Shown here in pieces: positions 25,223 through 37,370 of a stretch of 64,000 bases of DNA. The stretch comes from Streptomyces sp. WM6378 (GTDB lineage: Bacteria; Actinomycetota; Actinomycetes; Streptomycetales; Streptomycetaceae), in contig NZ_LGDD01000188.1 of assembly GCF_001279695.1 (NCBI RefSeq), positions 1 through 64,000 on the forward strand, given 5' to 3'. The number at the start of each line of letters is the position of its first letter. The first letter of the stretch is position 1. The position numbers and the translations under genes were made by a program. The notes beneath the pieces were generated by a model, which saw nothing but the letters and a program-made list of their open reading frames with translations, did not search any database and was not told the origin of the DNA.

Positions 25223-25828
25223 TCAGACCGTCCAGTCCGCGTCGAGCCGGACGACGTCGCCGGTCAGGGCGGCGACATCGGTCTCGGTCTGCGCGCGCAG
25301 CGAGAGCCGCTCCACCCGGTCGGCCCGGTACTTGCCGTGCTCGGCGGCCGACTGCCACATGGAGAGCACCAGGAACTCATGGCCTGGCGCCTCGGCGAAC
25401 ACCCCGCGCAGCATGCCCGGGGACCCCGCCATCGCCGGGTTCCACACCTTCTCCTGCATCAGCGCGAAGTGCTCGACCCGCTCCTCGTGCACCCGGCAGT
25501 GCGCGACGCGGACCACGTCCGCGTCGGTGAAGCGCGGCTCGAAGCCGGTCTTCACGTCGAAGCGGTGGTCGAAGAGCTTCACCTCGATGTCCTTGTACGT
25601 GCCGGACTGCGCGGCGGCGAGCCGGTCGTGCGCCCGCGCCATGAAGGAGTCGTAGAACGCGCGGCTCTCCCAGAAGCCGAAGACATGCGCCACTTCGGGC
25701 CGCCTCCGGCTCCAGCCGCCGCCCTGCCCCCGGAAACCGGGCTCGCCCAGCAACCCCGCCCATTTCCGCTGCCCCCGCTCGAAACCGCGGCGGTCCACCA
25801 CGGTGCAGCGAATCCACTTGACCAGCAC
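25223..25828 (-). CDS. DUF4937 (YdbC-like) protein
   Basis: A 201-residue protein beginning MLVKWIRCTVVDRRGFERGQRKW, typical of the DUF4937/YdbC family. It appears to be two ferredoxin-like halves of the dimeric alpha-beta barrel type. The first has EVAHVFGFWESRAFYDSFM, the second HEFLVLSMWQSAAEHGKYRADRV. Such folds bind heme or small aromatics in related proteins, but the biochemical role of this family is not established. The GTG at 25828 is the only sensible start. Confidence 0.8.
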   Translation of the reverse strand: MLVKWIRCTVVDRRGFERGQRKWAGLLGEPGFRGQGGGWSRRRPEVAHVFGFWESRAFYDSFMARAHDRLAAAQSGTYKDIEVKLFDHRFDVKTGFEPRFTDADVVRVAHCRVHEERVEHFALMQEKVWNPAMAGSPGMLRGVFAEAPGHEFLVLSMWQSAAEHGKYRADRVERLSLRAQTETDVAALTGDVVRLDADWTV

Positions 25829-25940
25829 CGCGCCATCGTACGGCGCACCGCCATGCCCCGGTCAGGCTCCGGCGGAGTACTTCCGCGGGAATATGCCGTG
25901 CGCCTCGAATCCCAGTTCACCGCCGAACACCGGGACGAAA

Positions 25941-26627
25941 TCACCGGCCATTCAACCCACCCCCCAATGCGCCCAGTTGTGCGAGTTCTTCACGCTCCAT
26001 CACGATATCGAAGACCTCTGACAACACCCGTCCGAGCTCGCCGGCGGGCACCGTGCTGCGCTCCTCGGTGCCGTCCGTACGAACGGTGGTGAACTCGTCC
26101 CGCACCAGCGCCCGGCGCATTCCGGGCGCCGTCCGCTGCGCCACGACCTGGCCCACGAAACGGGATTGGGGGTGCGAGGAGCTGTAGTGGTCCATGACCG
26201 TGAAGTCGGGCGGCACCGGTTCCAGCGGGCCCTGACCCCCGAACCCCGCGTCGCACAGCGGGAGTTGGCCCTCGACCGTGACCGCGAGCAGAACCTGGGT
26301 GACCGGTGGGAGCCAGGCCCCGCGGGTCCGGTTGCGGGCCCCGCGCCCGCCGAACTCGAAGCCCAGGCGCTCCAACACGGCGGCGAACAGCGAGTTCTGC
26401 TCGTAGCAGTAGCCTCCACGCGCCTGTGCGACGAGCTTGCCGGCGAGGCTCTTCACATCCAGCGGGACGGGTCGGCCGAGGGCCACGTCCAGGTTCTCGA
26501 AAGGGATCGCCGCCACGTGCGCCCGGTGCAGTTCCCCCAGGGTCTTGAGCGTGGGCGAGGCATCACCGTCGTAGCCGATCCGCGCGAAGTAGGCGTCCAG
26601 GTCGATGTCTTGGCCGTTCCACATCAT
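25941..26627 (-). CDS. Arylamine N-acetyltransferase homolog lacking the catalytic histidine
   Basis: A 228-residue NAT-family protein, shorter than the usual 270-280. It has IPFENLDVALGRPVPLD at 41-57, the active-site RGGYCYEQN with Cys74, and DAGFGG with Asp126. NATs use a Cys-His-Asp triad, with His about 38 residues after Cys and 15 before Asp. Here that place is Gln111 (PPVTQVLL, codon CAG), with no His nearby, although the spacings of 37 and 15 fit. It may be inactive or use another chemistry. ATG 26627 follows GGGGG by three bases; ATG 26624 is equally possible. It faces away from the TerD gene. Confidence 0.85.
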   Translation of the reverse strand: MMWNGQDIDLDAYFARIGYDGDASPTLKTLGELHRAHVAAIPFENLDVALGRPVPLDVKSLAGKLVAQARGGYCYEQNSLFAAVLERLGFEFGGRGARNRTRGAWLPPVTQVLLAVTVEGQLPLCDAGFGGQGPLEPVPPDFTVMDHYSSSHPQSRFVGQVVAQRTAPGMRRALVRDEFTTVRTDGTEERSTVPAGELGRVLSEVFDIVMEREELAQLGALGGGLNGR

Positions 26628-26791
26628 GATCCCCCGGCGAAAACCCGAAGGCCCCCGCGGCCCCGCAGCACACAATGATCACCACCCGGGACGCCGCGCG
26701 CCAAACCATTCTTCGAACGACTTCACAAGTACGGGCGTGACAGCATGGGAGGCGTGCGGGGGCGGCAGGTCAGGCACGGGGAGGGGTTTGA

Positions 26792-27322
26792 ATGAGCGGC
26801 ATCAGCAAAGGGCTCGGCACGGTCGAGGTGGCACTGAGATGGGACCCCAGCCCGCTCGGCTCCGCCGCCCACGACCTGGACGTGGTGGCGGGGGTCTATC
26901 CGGCAGCCGCCCCGTACGGACCGCCCGACTACTGGGTGTACTTCGACAGCCGCTCCCCCGACGGCACCATCTATTTGAACCGCGACAGCCGGACCGGCCA
27001 GGGCCTCGGGTACGACGAGGTCATGACCCTGGACCTCGGCCGCATGCCCGCGGAACACGCCCGCGTGGTGGTCGGCGTGATCATCCAGCAGCGGGCCGGA
27101 CGCCTCGTCTTCGGCAAGGTGGCGAACCCCGGTGTCCGCATCCGGGACGGCTACACCGAACTGTCGAACCACGGCTTCGCGCAGGTGGCGGACTCCCGGG
27201 CAGCGACCGTCGCGGAGTTCACCCGCGCCGAGTCCGGCGTGTGGGCATTTCGCGAGGACATCCGCGGCTTCGCCCTTGACCCGGACGACTTCATCGCCGC
27301 CATGGGCGCCGCGACAACCTGA
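26792..27322 (+). CDS. TerD-family protein
   Basis: A 176-residue single TerD domain of the kind linked to tellurite resistance, stress response and calcium binding. Recognisable segments are LRWDPSPLGSAAHDLDVVAGVY at 15-37, YWVYFDSRSPDGTIYLNRDSRTGQG with acidic residues typical of the Ca-binding sites, and the final EFTRAESGVWAFREDIRGFA. The ATG follows GGGGAGGGG. It stands alone rather than in a ter operon, ending at a strong hairpin. Confidence 0.92.
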   Translation: MSGISKGLGTVEVALRWDPSPLGSAAHDLDVVAGVYPAAAPYGPPDYWVYFDSRSPDGTIYLNRDSRTGQGLGYDEVMTLDLGRMPAEHARVVVGVIIQQRAGRLVFGKVANPGVRIRDGYTELSNHGFAQVADSRAATVAEFTRAESGVWAFREDIRGFALDPDDFIAAMGAATT

Positions 27323-27335
27323 CCCCCTGCGCACG

Positions 27336-27369
27336 ACTGAGGGGACCGGCGATTGCCGGTCCCCTCAGT
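27336..27369. terminator. Bidirectional terminator between the TerD gene and nrdJ
   Basis: A perfect 15-bp stem (27336-27350 with 27355-27369) and a four-base GATT loop sit between converging genes. Confidence 0.9.
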
Positions 27370-27433
27370 GCACTTCTGCTCAGCTAAACCCGCGGGTCAC
27401 GTCGGACAGTCCGTCCCACGTACGGCGGTGGTG

Positions 27434-30328
<2,895 letters not shown>

Positions 30329-30482
30329 TGCCGCCTCCCATACGCGGGCAAAAACGCCCAAAAGTGCCTGAATGTTCCCAAGGCACGGTGTTTGTCTGTT
30401 GCCACGGGCGCAGCGGAAGCTCACCCCTGGCAGGTCCTGGATGCCGCCGATCGGCGACCGCGGGCCCGTGCGGGCCCCTCGG

Positions 30483-31004
30483 TCAGTCGGCAGCGGTGGC
30501 GGGCGCGGGGACCTCGGGGGTCACTCCGGCCACGCACTCGTCTGATTGGTCTGCGGGAGGCCGCCGCACGCGGAGTTCCACGATGGCGGCCTCGAAGTCT
30601 TCGAGCGTGTCGAAAGCTCGGTAAACGGACGCGAAGCGCAGGTACGCGACGAGGTCGAGCTCCTGCAAGGGGCCGAGTATGGCAAGCCCCACGTCGTGCG
30701 TGGTCAGCTCGGCGCTGCCGGTGGCGCGCACCGCCTCTTCGACCCGCTGGCCGAGCTTGGCGAGGGCGTCCTCGGTGACGGGCCGTCCCTGGCATGCCTT
30801 GCGGACGCCCGAGATGACTTTGGTGCGGCTGAAGGGCTCGGTCACGCCGGAACGCTTGATGACCATCAGCGAGGCCGTCTCCACCGTCGTGAAGCGACGG
30901 GAGCAGTCGGGGCACTGGCGGCGCCGGCGGATCGACGTGCCGTCGTCGGTCGTACGACTGTCGACGACACGGCTGTCGGGGTGCCTGCAGAAGGGGCAGT
31001 GCAT
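30483..31004 (-). CDS. nrdR: Transcriptional repressor NrdR
   Basis: A 173-residue repressor that senses dATP/ATP and represses ribonucleotide reductase genes. It has an N-terminal zinc ribbon at 3-34 ([11 protein letters not shown], then [10 protein letters not shown]) and an ATP-cone domain at about 46-136 beginning [24 protein letters not shown]. The C-terminal 25 residues are Pro/Ala-rich and not conserved. The ATG at 31004 follows AGGAGGG. It leads the nrdR-nrdJ unit, and two NrdR-box-like sites lie upstream at 31116-31158, so it probably represses itself and nrdJ. Confidence 0.97.
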   Translation of the reverse strand: MHCPFCRHPDSRVVDSRTTDDGTSIRRRRQCPDCSRRFTTVETASLMVIKRSGVTEPFSRTKVISGVRKACQGRPVTEDALAKLGQRVEEAVRATGSAELTTHDVGLAILGPLQELDLVAYLRFASVYRAFDTLEDFEAAIVELRVRRPPADQSDECVAGVTPEVPAPATAAD

Positions 31005-31115
31005 GGTTCCCAACCCTCCTTCACAGCACGACTGAATAGCCTCAGCGGGCCCAGAAACCCCCCGCGAAGCGACCACAAGCATAGGCGATGGCCAGGGTCT
31101 TGAAGGACCACGGAA

Positions 31116-31158
31116 CACAACTTCTGGGTGGCTGCACCAATCCAACCACTAGATCTAG
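31116..31158 (-). promoter_or_regulatory. Paired NrdR boxes of the nrdR-nrdJ promoter
   Basis: CACAACTTCTGGGTG (31116-31130) and the palindromic CTAGATCTAG (31149-31158) lie with centres about 30.5 bp apart. NrdR binds two such boxes roughly three helical turns apart over the core promoter. The sites are 112-154 bp before the nrdR start. Confidence 0.65.
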
Positions 31159-31482
31159 GGTTTGGTCGGTTACCCGGCCCTGCCGCGTGTCGTGGAACCC
31201 CGGCTGCGGCCCGGCGTTATCCGGCCGCCCAAGAGGCTACGGGAAGCGCGTCGCAGCGCTGGATTGCGGGGTGCTGGATGACAGACTGTGCGCCGGTACG
31301 CCGCCGTCGCGAGCGACACGCGGCGGCCGCCGGAACGGTCCCCCCAGGGGGTGGTCGCCAGGCATCCACCTCAGCGGTGAAGGGTACCGTAATGGACCGA
31401 ATTGACGTTCGACGGGCCCCCAATCGGGACTCGCACATACACCCACCCGCAGGACCACGTAGCGCGTTCTGCGATTTTTCAC

Positions 31483-31498
31483 TCGAACGTGTGTTTGG
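31483..31498 (+). promoter_or_regulatory. LexA (SOS) box of lexA
   Basis: TCGAAC-GTGT-GTTTGG matches the actinobacterial SOS box TCGAAC-N4-GTTCGA perfectly in the left arm and in three of six positions (GTT) in the right. It lies 63 bp upstream of the lexA start, consistent with autorepression. Confidence 0.75.
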
Positions 31499-31560
31499 CG
31501 CAACCTTTCGAAAGCAACTACCGTTGTCCAGCTAGGGAGACCATTTCGAGAGGGGCCGAC

Positions 31561-32349
31561 GTGACCACCACCGCAGACAGTGCCACCATCACTGCCCAGG
31601 ACCGCTCCCAGACCCGACTTGAGCCGGTGCATGCCATGAATGACGCAGTCACGAACCAGGGGGCGGACGCCGGGCGCGCCCGTTCGCTGCCCGGCCGACC
31701 TCCAGGGATCAGGGCGGACAGCTCCGGGCTCACCGACCGGCAGCGGCGGGTCATCGAAGTCATCAGGGACTCCGTGCAGCGGCGTGGCTACCCGCCGTCG
31801 ATGCGGGAGATCGGCCAGGCCGTCGGCCTCTCCAGCACCTCGTCCGTCGCCCACCAGCTGATGGCCCTGGAGCGCAAGGGCTTCCTGCGCCGCGACCCGC
31901 ACCGCCCCCGCGCGTACGAGGTCCGCGGCTCCGACCAGCCGAGCAGCCAGCCCACCGACACCGCGGGCAAGCCCGCCGCCTCGTACGTGCCGCTGGTGGG
32001 CCGGATCGCCGCCGGTGGCCCGATCCTCGCCGAGGAGTCGGTCGAGGACGTCTTCCCCCTCCCCCGCCAGTTGGTCGGCGACGGCGAACTCTTCGTCCTG
32101 AAGGTCGTCGGCGACTCGATGATCGAAGCCGCGATCTGTGACGGCGACTGGGTCACGGTGCGCCGCCAGCCCGTCGCCGAGAACGGCGACATCGTCGCCG
32201 CGATGCTGGACGGCGAGGCCACCGTCAAGCGCTTCAAGCGCGAGGACAACCACATCTGGCTGCTCCCGCACAACGCCGCCTACCAGCCGATTCCCGGCGA
32301 CGACGCGACCATTCTGGGCAAGGTCGTGGCGGTGCTCCGGCGGGTCTGA
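31561..32349 (+). CDS. lexA: LexA repressor of the SOS response
   Basis: A 262-residue repressor-protease. The winged helix at about 57-120 contains [44 protein letters not shown]. The cleavage site is the Ala-Gly bond in [12 protein letters not shown]. The Ser of [12 protein letters not shown] and the Lys of [10 protein letters not shown] form the self-cleavage dyad. The N-terminal 55 residues are an extension seen in Streptomyces LexA. GTG 31561 follows GAGAGGGG. RecA-stimulated self-cleavage derepresses DNA-repair genes. Confidence 0.97.
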   Translation: MTTTADSATITAQDRSQTRLEPVHAMNDAVTNQGADAGRARSLPGRPPGIRADSSGLTDRQRRVIEVIRDSVQRRGYPPSMREIGQAVGLSSTSSVAHQLMALERKGFLRRDPHRPRAYEVRGSDQPSSQPTDTAGKPAASYVPLVGRIAAGGPILAEESVEDVFPLPRQLVGDGELFVLKVVGDSMIEAAICDGDWVTVRRQPVAENGDIVAAMLDGEATVKRFKREDNHIWLLPHNAAYQPIPGDDATILGKVVAVLRRV

Positions 32350-32369
32350 CCCCTCCGCCGGCTCTGACC

Positions 32370-32404
32370 GGGCCCCGGGACCCCCTGCGCCGGTCCCGGG
32401 GCCC
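32370..32404. terminator. Terminator between lexA and the DinG-type gene
   Basis: A 13-bp perfect stem (32370-32382 with 32392-32404) around a nine-base loop lies between two converging genes. Confidence 0.8.
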
Positions 32405-32458
32405 TGCTGTGCCCGTCACCCCCGCCCGCGTGCTGCCGGCGGGGGAACAGCATCCGTC

Positions 32459-34429
32459 CTACTTGCCGTCCGCCTTGGCCGCCGCGTCGATGGCCGCGAG
32501 CGAGCGACGCGCCTGGTTACGGTCCGTGGTGTACCAGAAGTCGGGCAGCGAGGCCCGCAGATAGCTGCCGTAGCGGGCGTTGGCCAGCCTCGGATCGAGC
32601 ACCGCGACCACGCCCCGGTCGCCCGTCGCCCGGACGAGGCGGCCCGCGCCCTGGGCCATCAGAAGCGCGGCATGCGTCGCCGCCACGGCCATGAAACCGT
32701 TGCCGCCGCCCTCCTCGACCGCCTTCTGGCGGGCGCTCATCAGCGGGTCGTCGGGACGCGGGAACGGGATCCGGTCCATCACCACCAGCTGGCAGCTCGG
32801 GCCGGGCACGTCGACGCCCTGCCACAGGGACAACGTGCCGAACAGGCAGGTCTTCGGGTCGGCCGCGAACGCCTTGATCAGCTCGCCCAGCGTCTCCTCG
32901 CCCTGGAGCAGGATCGGATTCTCCAGGCGGCCGCGCAACTCCTCGGCGGCGGCCTGAGCGGCCCGCATCGAGGAGAACAGGCCGAGCGTGCGGCCGCCGG
33001 CCGCCTCCACCAGTTCGGCCAGCTCGTCCATCATGTCGCCGCGCGAACCCTCCCGGCCCGGGGTGGCCAGGTGCTTCGCGACGTAGAGGATGCCCTGCTT
33101 GGGATAGTCGAAGGGCGAGCCGACGTCGAGGCCCTTCCACTGCGGCACGTCCTCGCCGCCGGTGCCCTCCGGGGAGAGGCCGAGCGAGGCGCCCACCCCG
33201 TTGAAGTCCCCGCCCAGCTTGAGCGTCGCGGAGGTCAGGACCACCGAGCGGTCCGTGAAGAGCTTCTCCCTGAGCAGGCCGGACACCGAGAGCGGGGCCA
33301 CCCGCAGCGAGGCGCCGAAACGGTCGTGGCGCTCGTACCAGACGACGTCCCACTCGGAGCCGTTGGTGATGCGCTCAGCCACACCATGCACCGTCTCCAG
33401 CATGGCGAGGGCCTGCTTGCGCACCGCGTCCTCGTCCTGGACGGACTTGTCGCGGGTGGAGCCGAGCGCGGAGATCACCTCGCGGGCGGCGTCGCGCAGC
33501 GCCATCAGCGCATAGCCGAGGTCTTCCGGGACCTCCTCCAGGCGGCCCGGCAGGGCCAGCTCCATCACCCGCTCGAAGCCCTCCGCGGCGGTCTGGAGGC
33601 TGTCGGCCACCTTCTCGTTGACCAGCTTGGCGCTGCGCCGCACGGCCCGGTTGACCTGGCCGGGGGTGAGCTCGCCGGTCGCGACGCCGGTGACCCGGGA
33701 GACCAGCTCATGAGCCTCGTCGACGATCAGCACCTCGTGCTGCGGGAGCACCGGGGCGCCCTCGATCGCGTCGATGGCGAGCAGTGCGTGGTTGGTGACG
33801 ACGACATCGGAGAGCTTGGCGCGCTCGCGGGCCGTCTCCGCGAAGCACTCCGCCCCATAGGCGCACTTCGTGGCGCCCAAACACTCGCGGGAGGACACGG
33901 AGACCTGCCCCCACGCCCTGTCCGAGACGCCCGGCGTCAGGTCGTCGCGGTCGCCGGTCTCGGTCTCGTCCGCCCAGTCCCGCATCCTGAGCAGGTCCTG
34001 GCCCAGCTTGCTGGTGGGCGCGGCCGACTCGAACTGGTCGAAGAGACCCTCGTCCTCGTCCTGCGGCGCGCCCTCGTGGAGGCGGTGCAGGCACAGGTAA
34101 TTGGAGCGGCCCTTCAGCATCGCGAACTGCGGGCGGCGCCGCAGCAGCGGGTGCAGTGCGTCCACGGTGCGCGGCAGGTCGCGTTCCACTAGCTGGCGCT
34201 GGAGCGCCAGCGTGGCCGTGGCGATCACGACGCGCTCCCCGTGCGCGAGGGCCGGCACCAGGTAGCCGAGGGACTTTCCGGTGCCCGTCCCGGCCTGGAC
34301 CAGCAGGTGGGAGCTGTCGTCGACGGCATCGGCGACAGCCGTGGCCATGGTGACCTGGCCAGGCCGCTCCACGCCGCCGACGGCGGTGACGGCGGCGTGC
34401 AGGAGCTCGGGGAGTGAAGGCTTTGTCAT
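32459..34429 (-). CDS. DinG/XPD-type ATP-dependent DNA helicase
   Basis: A 656-residue superfamily 2 helicase of the XPD/DinG group, which resolves damaged or structured DNA. Walker A is LVQAGTGTGKSLGYL near 43, Walker B is LIVDEAHELVSRV, and the C-terminal motif is GAGRLVRATGDRG. Four Cys (one in NYLCLHR and three in SSRECLGATKCAYGAECFAE) are placed like the iron-sulfur cluster ligands of the family. It converges on lexA and starts 37 bp upstream of the siderophore operon's last stop. No LexA box was found before it. Confidence 0.93.
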   Translation of the reverse strand: MTKPSLPELLHAAVTAVGGVERPGQVTMATAVADAVDDSSHLLVQAGTGTGKSLGYLVPALAHGERVVIATATLALQRQLVERDLPRTVDALHPLLRRRPQFAMLKGRSNYLCLHRLHEGAPQDEDEGLFDQFESAAPTSKLGQDLLRMRDWADETETGDRDDLTPGVSDRAWGQVSVSSRECLGATKCAYGAECFAETARERAKLSDVVVTNHALLAIDAIEGAPVLPQHEVLIVDEAHELVSRVTGVATGELTPGQVNRAVRRSAKLVNEKVADSLQTAAEGFERVMELALPGRLEEVPEDLGYALMALRDAAREVISALGSTRDKSVQDEDAVRKQALAMLETVHGVAERITNGSEWDVVWYERHDRFGASLRVAPLSVSGLLREKLFTDRSVVLTSATLKLGGDFNGVGASLGLSPEGTGGEDVPQWKGLDVGSPFDYPKQGILYVAKHLATPGREGSRGDMMDELAELVEAAGGRTLGLFSSMRAAQAAAEELRGRLENPILLQGEETLGELIKAFAADPKTCLFGTLSLWQGVDVPGPSCQLVVMDRIPFPRPDDPLMSARQKAVEEGGGNGFMAVAATHAALLMAQGAGRLVRATGDRGVVAVLDPRLANARYGSYLRASLPDFWYTTDRNQARRSLAAIDAAAKADGK

Positions 34430-34466
34430 AGCCAGACCACCCTAAGGCTCGCCACTGACAATCGGA

Positions 34467-36392
34467 TCACTCAGCCGCTGCGAGAGGGTTCGCCACGGTG
34501 CCGTGCACGGCGGCGTGCGGCCGCTCGGGGCGGTCCCGGTAGCCGTCCGTGTGCAGCCGGTTCCGGTTGAGGCAGAGCCGGTCGATCCGGGGCGTGAGCA
34601 GGTCGAACGTTTCGTGGCGGTCCTTCTCGTGGGGGAAGCGGGCCTGGTGGCGCAGGATCTCGTCGCGCACCAGAGCCCAGAAGTCGGCCTCGGGGACGCC
34701 AAGTTGGTCCTCGCAGAGCGGGGCCAGAAAGCGGAAGACGCCCACGAAGAGCCCCGAATGAATGAATTGCGTGAGGAAGGAGGGCGCCTCCGTAAGGAGG
34801 ATGTTCCGCACGTCCTCGGGCATCGAGTCGTGTTCGGGAAGGTGCTCGGCGCTCACATTGATGTCGTCGACGAAGTCCTTGATCGCCAGGCGTACCGGCA
34901 CGTCCTGGTCGTCGAAGACGACGATGGCGTTCTCTCCGTGCGGCGAGAAGACGGTGCCGTAGCGGTAGAGGAAGTGCAGCAGCGGCGGCAGCAGGGCGCT
35001 GAAGAGCCGGCGCAGCCACACCTGGGGCGCGAGCCCCGAGCGGGCGACCAGCTCGGCCGTGAAGGCGCGCCCCTCGGGGTCGGTGTGGAGCAGCGCGGCA
35101 AGGGTGCGGGCCCGTTCGCCCGCCGCGAGCCGCTGCGGCAGGGGCTCGCGCCAGATCGCCCCGAGCAACTCCTTGTACTGGTAGGGGACTTCGCCGATGC
35201 GGTCGTACACCGGGTGCTCCACGGCAACCGAGGCGACTTCGCCGAGCAGGAGCACCCGGCACTCGTCCCGCAGGAAGGCGTCCCGCTCGCACAGGCCCTG
35301 TACCCAGGCCGTGACGGCGGGCGCGGCCACGGTGCGCTCGGTCGGAAGGCCCCTCCAGACCAGGGTGTTGAGGATGGACAGCGGCAGTTTCACCGTGTGG
35401 CGCTCGGGCCGTGAAAGGTTCAGGAAGGTGCGGATGGACTGCTGCGGCAGCCGTACGTCGCCGTCGGTGGGCAGCGGCACGATGGCGTTGTCGGCGACGG
35501 CCGGGGCGAACAGCGGAAGGATCATCTCCGTCCACTGCCAGGGGTGGACGGGCAGGTACAGGTACGCCGCCGGATCCAGGCCGCGGGCCCGTAGCGCCGC
35601 GGCGAACGCCTCGCGGACGGGGGCGTCGAGCTCGCGGTCGTAGAGCCGGTCCGGCGTGGCCAGCGTCTCGACACCTCGGTAGCTCGCGAGGTCGGTGCGG
35701 ACCGCGATCCAGGGCAGCTTGGCCGGCGTGCGGGCCTCCGGGCTCCAGCGCGCGGCGTCGTCGGCGGAGAACCCGAGCCGGCCCTTGTTGAGCACGAGCC
35801 AGGGGTGACCGGTCTGGTGGCCCTCCAGCTCCGCGTAGCCGAGGTCGGCGAGCTGGGCGGCGGGCAGTGCGGTGGCGCGCAGGCGGCTGTCGGCGGCCAG
35901 GGTGGCGGTGAGTTCCCGTACGAGGTGTCCGAAGGTGGCGCCGTCGACGCCGAGGGTCCGGCGGGCGAGCGCGAGGAAGCGAATGGGGTCGCCAAAGGCC
36001 TCGGGGGACGGGAGCGGGTGGTCTGGGGCGCTCTGTTCGCCGGGCTCCCCCGCGCTCCGGGCGCGCTGCGCGGTGCGCCGGACGGAGTCGGGGTCCACCT
36101 GCCAGCCGCCGTACGCGCCGCGCCGCGCCAGGAAGGTCAAAGTGCTGCCGTCGTCCAGCGTGAACCCGTACTGACCTGCGCTTTTTTCGTCCGGACCGGC
36201 ATTGTCAGTGGTGGGCCCTACCGTTGGTTGCACGATTTCCTCGTAGGCGAAGGCACCGATCATCTTCGCGAGGAGGAGACGTCCCGCACGGTCCCAGGCC
36301 TCGCGGTTCAGCTCGGGTGGGGCCAGCAGCCCGGGCGGGGCCTGGCGGTCGAGGAGGCCGCGGGATTCATCGGGAGAAGGAGGGTTCGGCAT
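34467..36392 (-). CDS. IucA/IucC-family NIS siderophore synthetase (second)
   Basis: A 641-residue NRPS-independent siderophore synthetase, which joins citrate or dicarboxylate derivatives to amines or alcohols using ATP. Conserved segments include GHPWLVLNKGRLGFS, YLPVHPWQWTEMILP, PQQSIRTFLNLSRPERHTVKLPLSILNT and the nucleotide/metal region FSPHGENAIVVFDDQDVPVRLAIKDFVDDIN. The C-terminal ferric-reductase-like arm is present. ATG 36392 follows GAGGAG. It is the last gene of the operon, 60 bp after the GNAT gene. Confidence 0.93.
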   Translation of the reverse strand: MPNPPSPDESRGLLDRQAPPGLLAPPELNREAWDRAGRLLLAKMIGAFAYEEIVQPTVGPTTDNAGPDEKSAGQYGFTLDDGSTLTFLARRGAYGGWQVDPDSVRRTAQRARSAGEPGEQSAPDHPLPSPEAFGDPIRFLALARRTLGVDGATFGHLVRELTATLAADSRLRATALPAAQLADLGYAELEGHQTGHPWLVLNKGRLGFSADDAARWSPEARTPAKLPWIAVRTDLASYRGVETLATPDRLYDRELDAPVREAFAAALRARGLDPAAYLYLPVHPWQWTEMILPLFAPAVADNAIVPLPTDGDVRLPQQSIRTFLNLSRPERHTVKLPLSILNTLVWRGLPTERTVAAPAVTAWVQGLCERDAFLRDECRVLLLGEVASVAVEHPVYDRIGEVPYQYKELLGAIWREPLPQRLAAGERARTLAALLHTDPEGRAFTAELVARSGLAPQVWLRRLFSALLPPLLHFLYRYGTVFSPHGENAIVVFDDQDVPVRLAIKDFVDDINVSAEHLPEHDSMPEDVRNILLTEAPSFLTQFIHSGLFVGVFRFLAPLCEDQLGVPEADFWALVRDEILRHQARFPHEKDRHETFDLLTPRIDRLCLNRNRLHTDGYRDRPERPHAAVHGTVANPLAAAE

Positions 36393-36452
36393 GGGGACTC
36401 CTCGGGGTCGAACCGATTCGGGGCTAGGGGTGTATGCGGAGCGGCGGGGCGT

Positions 36453-37340
36453 TCACAGCAGGTTCCTGAGCGCGCGGTCGCGGACCATCAGGGCGGCTCG
36501 CTTGTCGGGCAGGTCGACCTCCGCGTGGAAGCGGAAGCCGGCGCTGAGGAACGCGGAGACGGAGGGGGTGTTGCGCAGATCGGGTTCGGCGATCACACGG
36601 GGGCAGTTGGGACGGTTGTCGATGACCAGGTCGGCGACGGCCCTGAGCAGGGTGGTCCCGACGCCCCGGCCGCGGTCGGCGACGCCGCCGATGAGCAGAT
36701 GGAGACCGGTGTCGTGCGGGCGGGCCGGATAGTGGCGGGCCAGCGGGTCCAGGTCCGCGCGGTAGATCTCCCAGTAGCTCATGGGAGTTCCGTCGAGGAC
36801 GCCCACACAGGGCACGCTGCGGCCGTCGCCGTCTAGCTGGTTGCGCAGATGGGCCGCGGTGACCGACGCGGGTCCCGCCAGGTCCCAGAAGGCGGCCACG
36901 GCAGGGTCGTTCATCCACTGGGCGAGGAGAGCGAGGTCGCGTTCGGGACGTACCGGGACGAGCTGGAACACGCCGAGCGGGGTGGTGACCGGCGCCCAGT
37001 CGCCGGGGGAATCGAGCAGGTCGTCCATGACGGGGCAGGCCCGTCGGGCAGCGCTGCCGGACTGCGGCAGCAGGTCGGTACCGGCCCACTGCTGGGCCAC
37101 GCCGTCCGGGAGAGGTTCCGGGGCCGCGAGTCCTGAGCCCGAGGGAGCGGAATCCGCGCCCGGCCCGCAGAGCCCGGACCCGAGCCCGTCCGGGACCGAA
37201 CCGCCCGGCCCGTCAGGGCTGTCGCCGAACAGGGCGACCAGTTCGTCGGGCAGCTCCAGGTCCAGGGTGTCGTCGGCCGCCTCCCCCTGGTGGGGGGCCG
37301 GGTCGGCTTCGGCGTCGGTGCTCGCATCGGTGGGAGGCAC
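36453..37340 (-). CDS. GNAT acetyltransferase of siderophore biosynthesis (IucB/RhbD type)
   Basis: A 295-residue protein. The C-terminal 190 residues match the siderophore acyltransferase group: WMNDPAVAAFWDLAGP, SYWEIYRADLDPLARHYPARPHD, then the acetyl-CoA loop GVADRGRGVGTTLLRAV and AEPDLRNTPSVSAFLSAGF. These enzymes usually acylate an N-hydroxylated amine. The first 95 residues are acidic, Gly/Pro-rich and probably disordered, an unusual extension. GTG 37340 follows GAGGAG. It lies between the two synthetase genes. Confidence 0.88.
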   Translation of the reverse strand: MPPTDASTDAEADPAPHQGEAADDTLDLELPDELVALFGDSPDGPGGSVPDGLGSGLCGPGADSAPSGSGLAAPEPLPDGVAQQWAGTDLLPQSGSAARRACPVMDDLLDSPGDWAPVTTPLGVFQLVPVRPERDLALLAQWMNDPAVAAFWDLAGPASVTAAHLRNQLDGDGRSVPCVGVLDGTPMSYWEIYRADLDPLARHYPARPHDTGLHLLIGGVADRGRGVGTTLLRAVADLVIDNRPNCPRVIAEPDLRNTPSVSAFLSAGFRFHAEVDLPDKRAALMVRDRALRNLL

Positions 37341-37370
37341 GGCGACGCTCCTCTCAGCAGTTCGTACGGG

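Larger units (their letters stand above)
31005..31560. other. 556-bp divergent regulatory region nrdR/lexA
   Basis: This gap contains no credible gene; open frames here lack ribosome sites and have atypical codon use. It holds the nrdRJ promoter with paired NrdR boxes, and the lexA promoter with an SOS box at 31483-31498. The central part (31170-31470) is featureless apart from GC-rich dyads. Confidence 0.7.

Noticed and set aside
31128..31535. Possible small genes in the nrdR/lexA gap
   Set aside because: No ribosome sites, unusual codon use, and the stretch contains the NrdR and LexA boxes.
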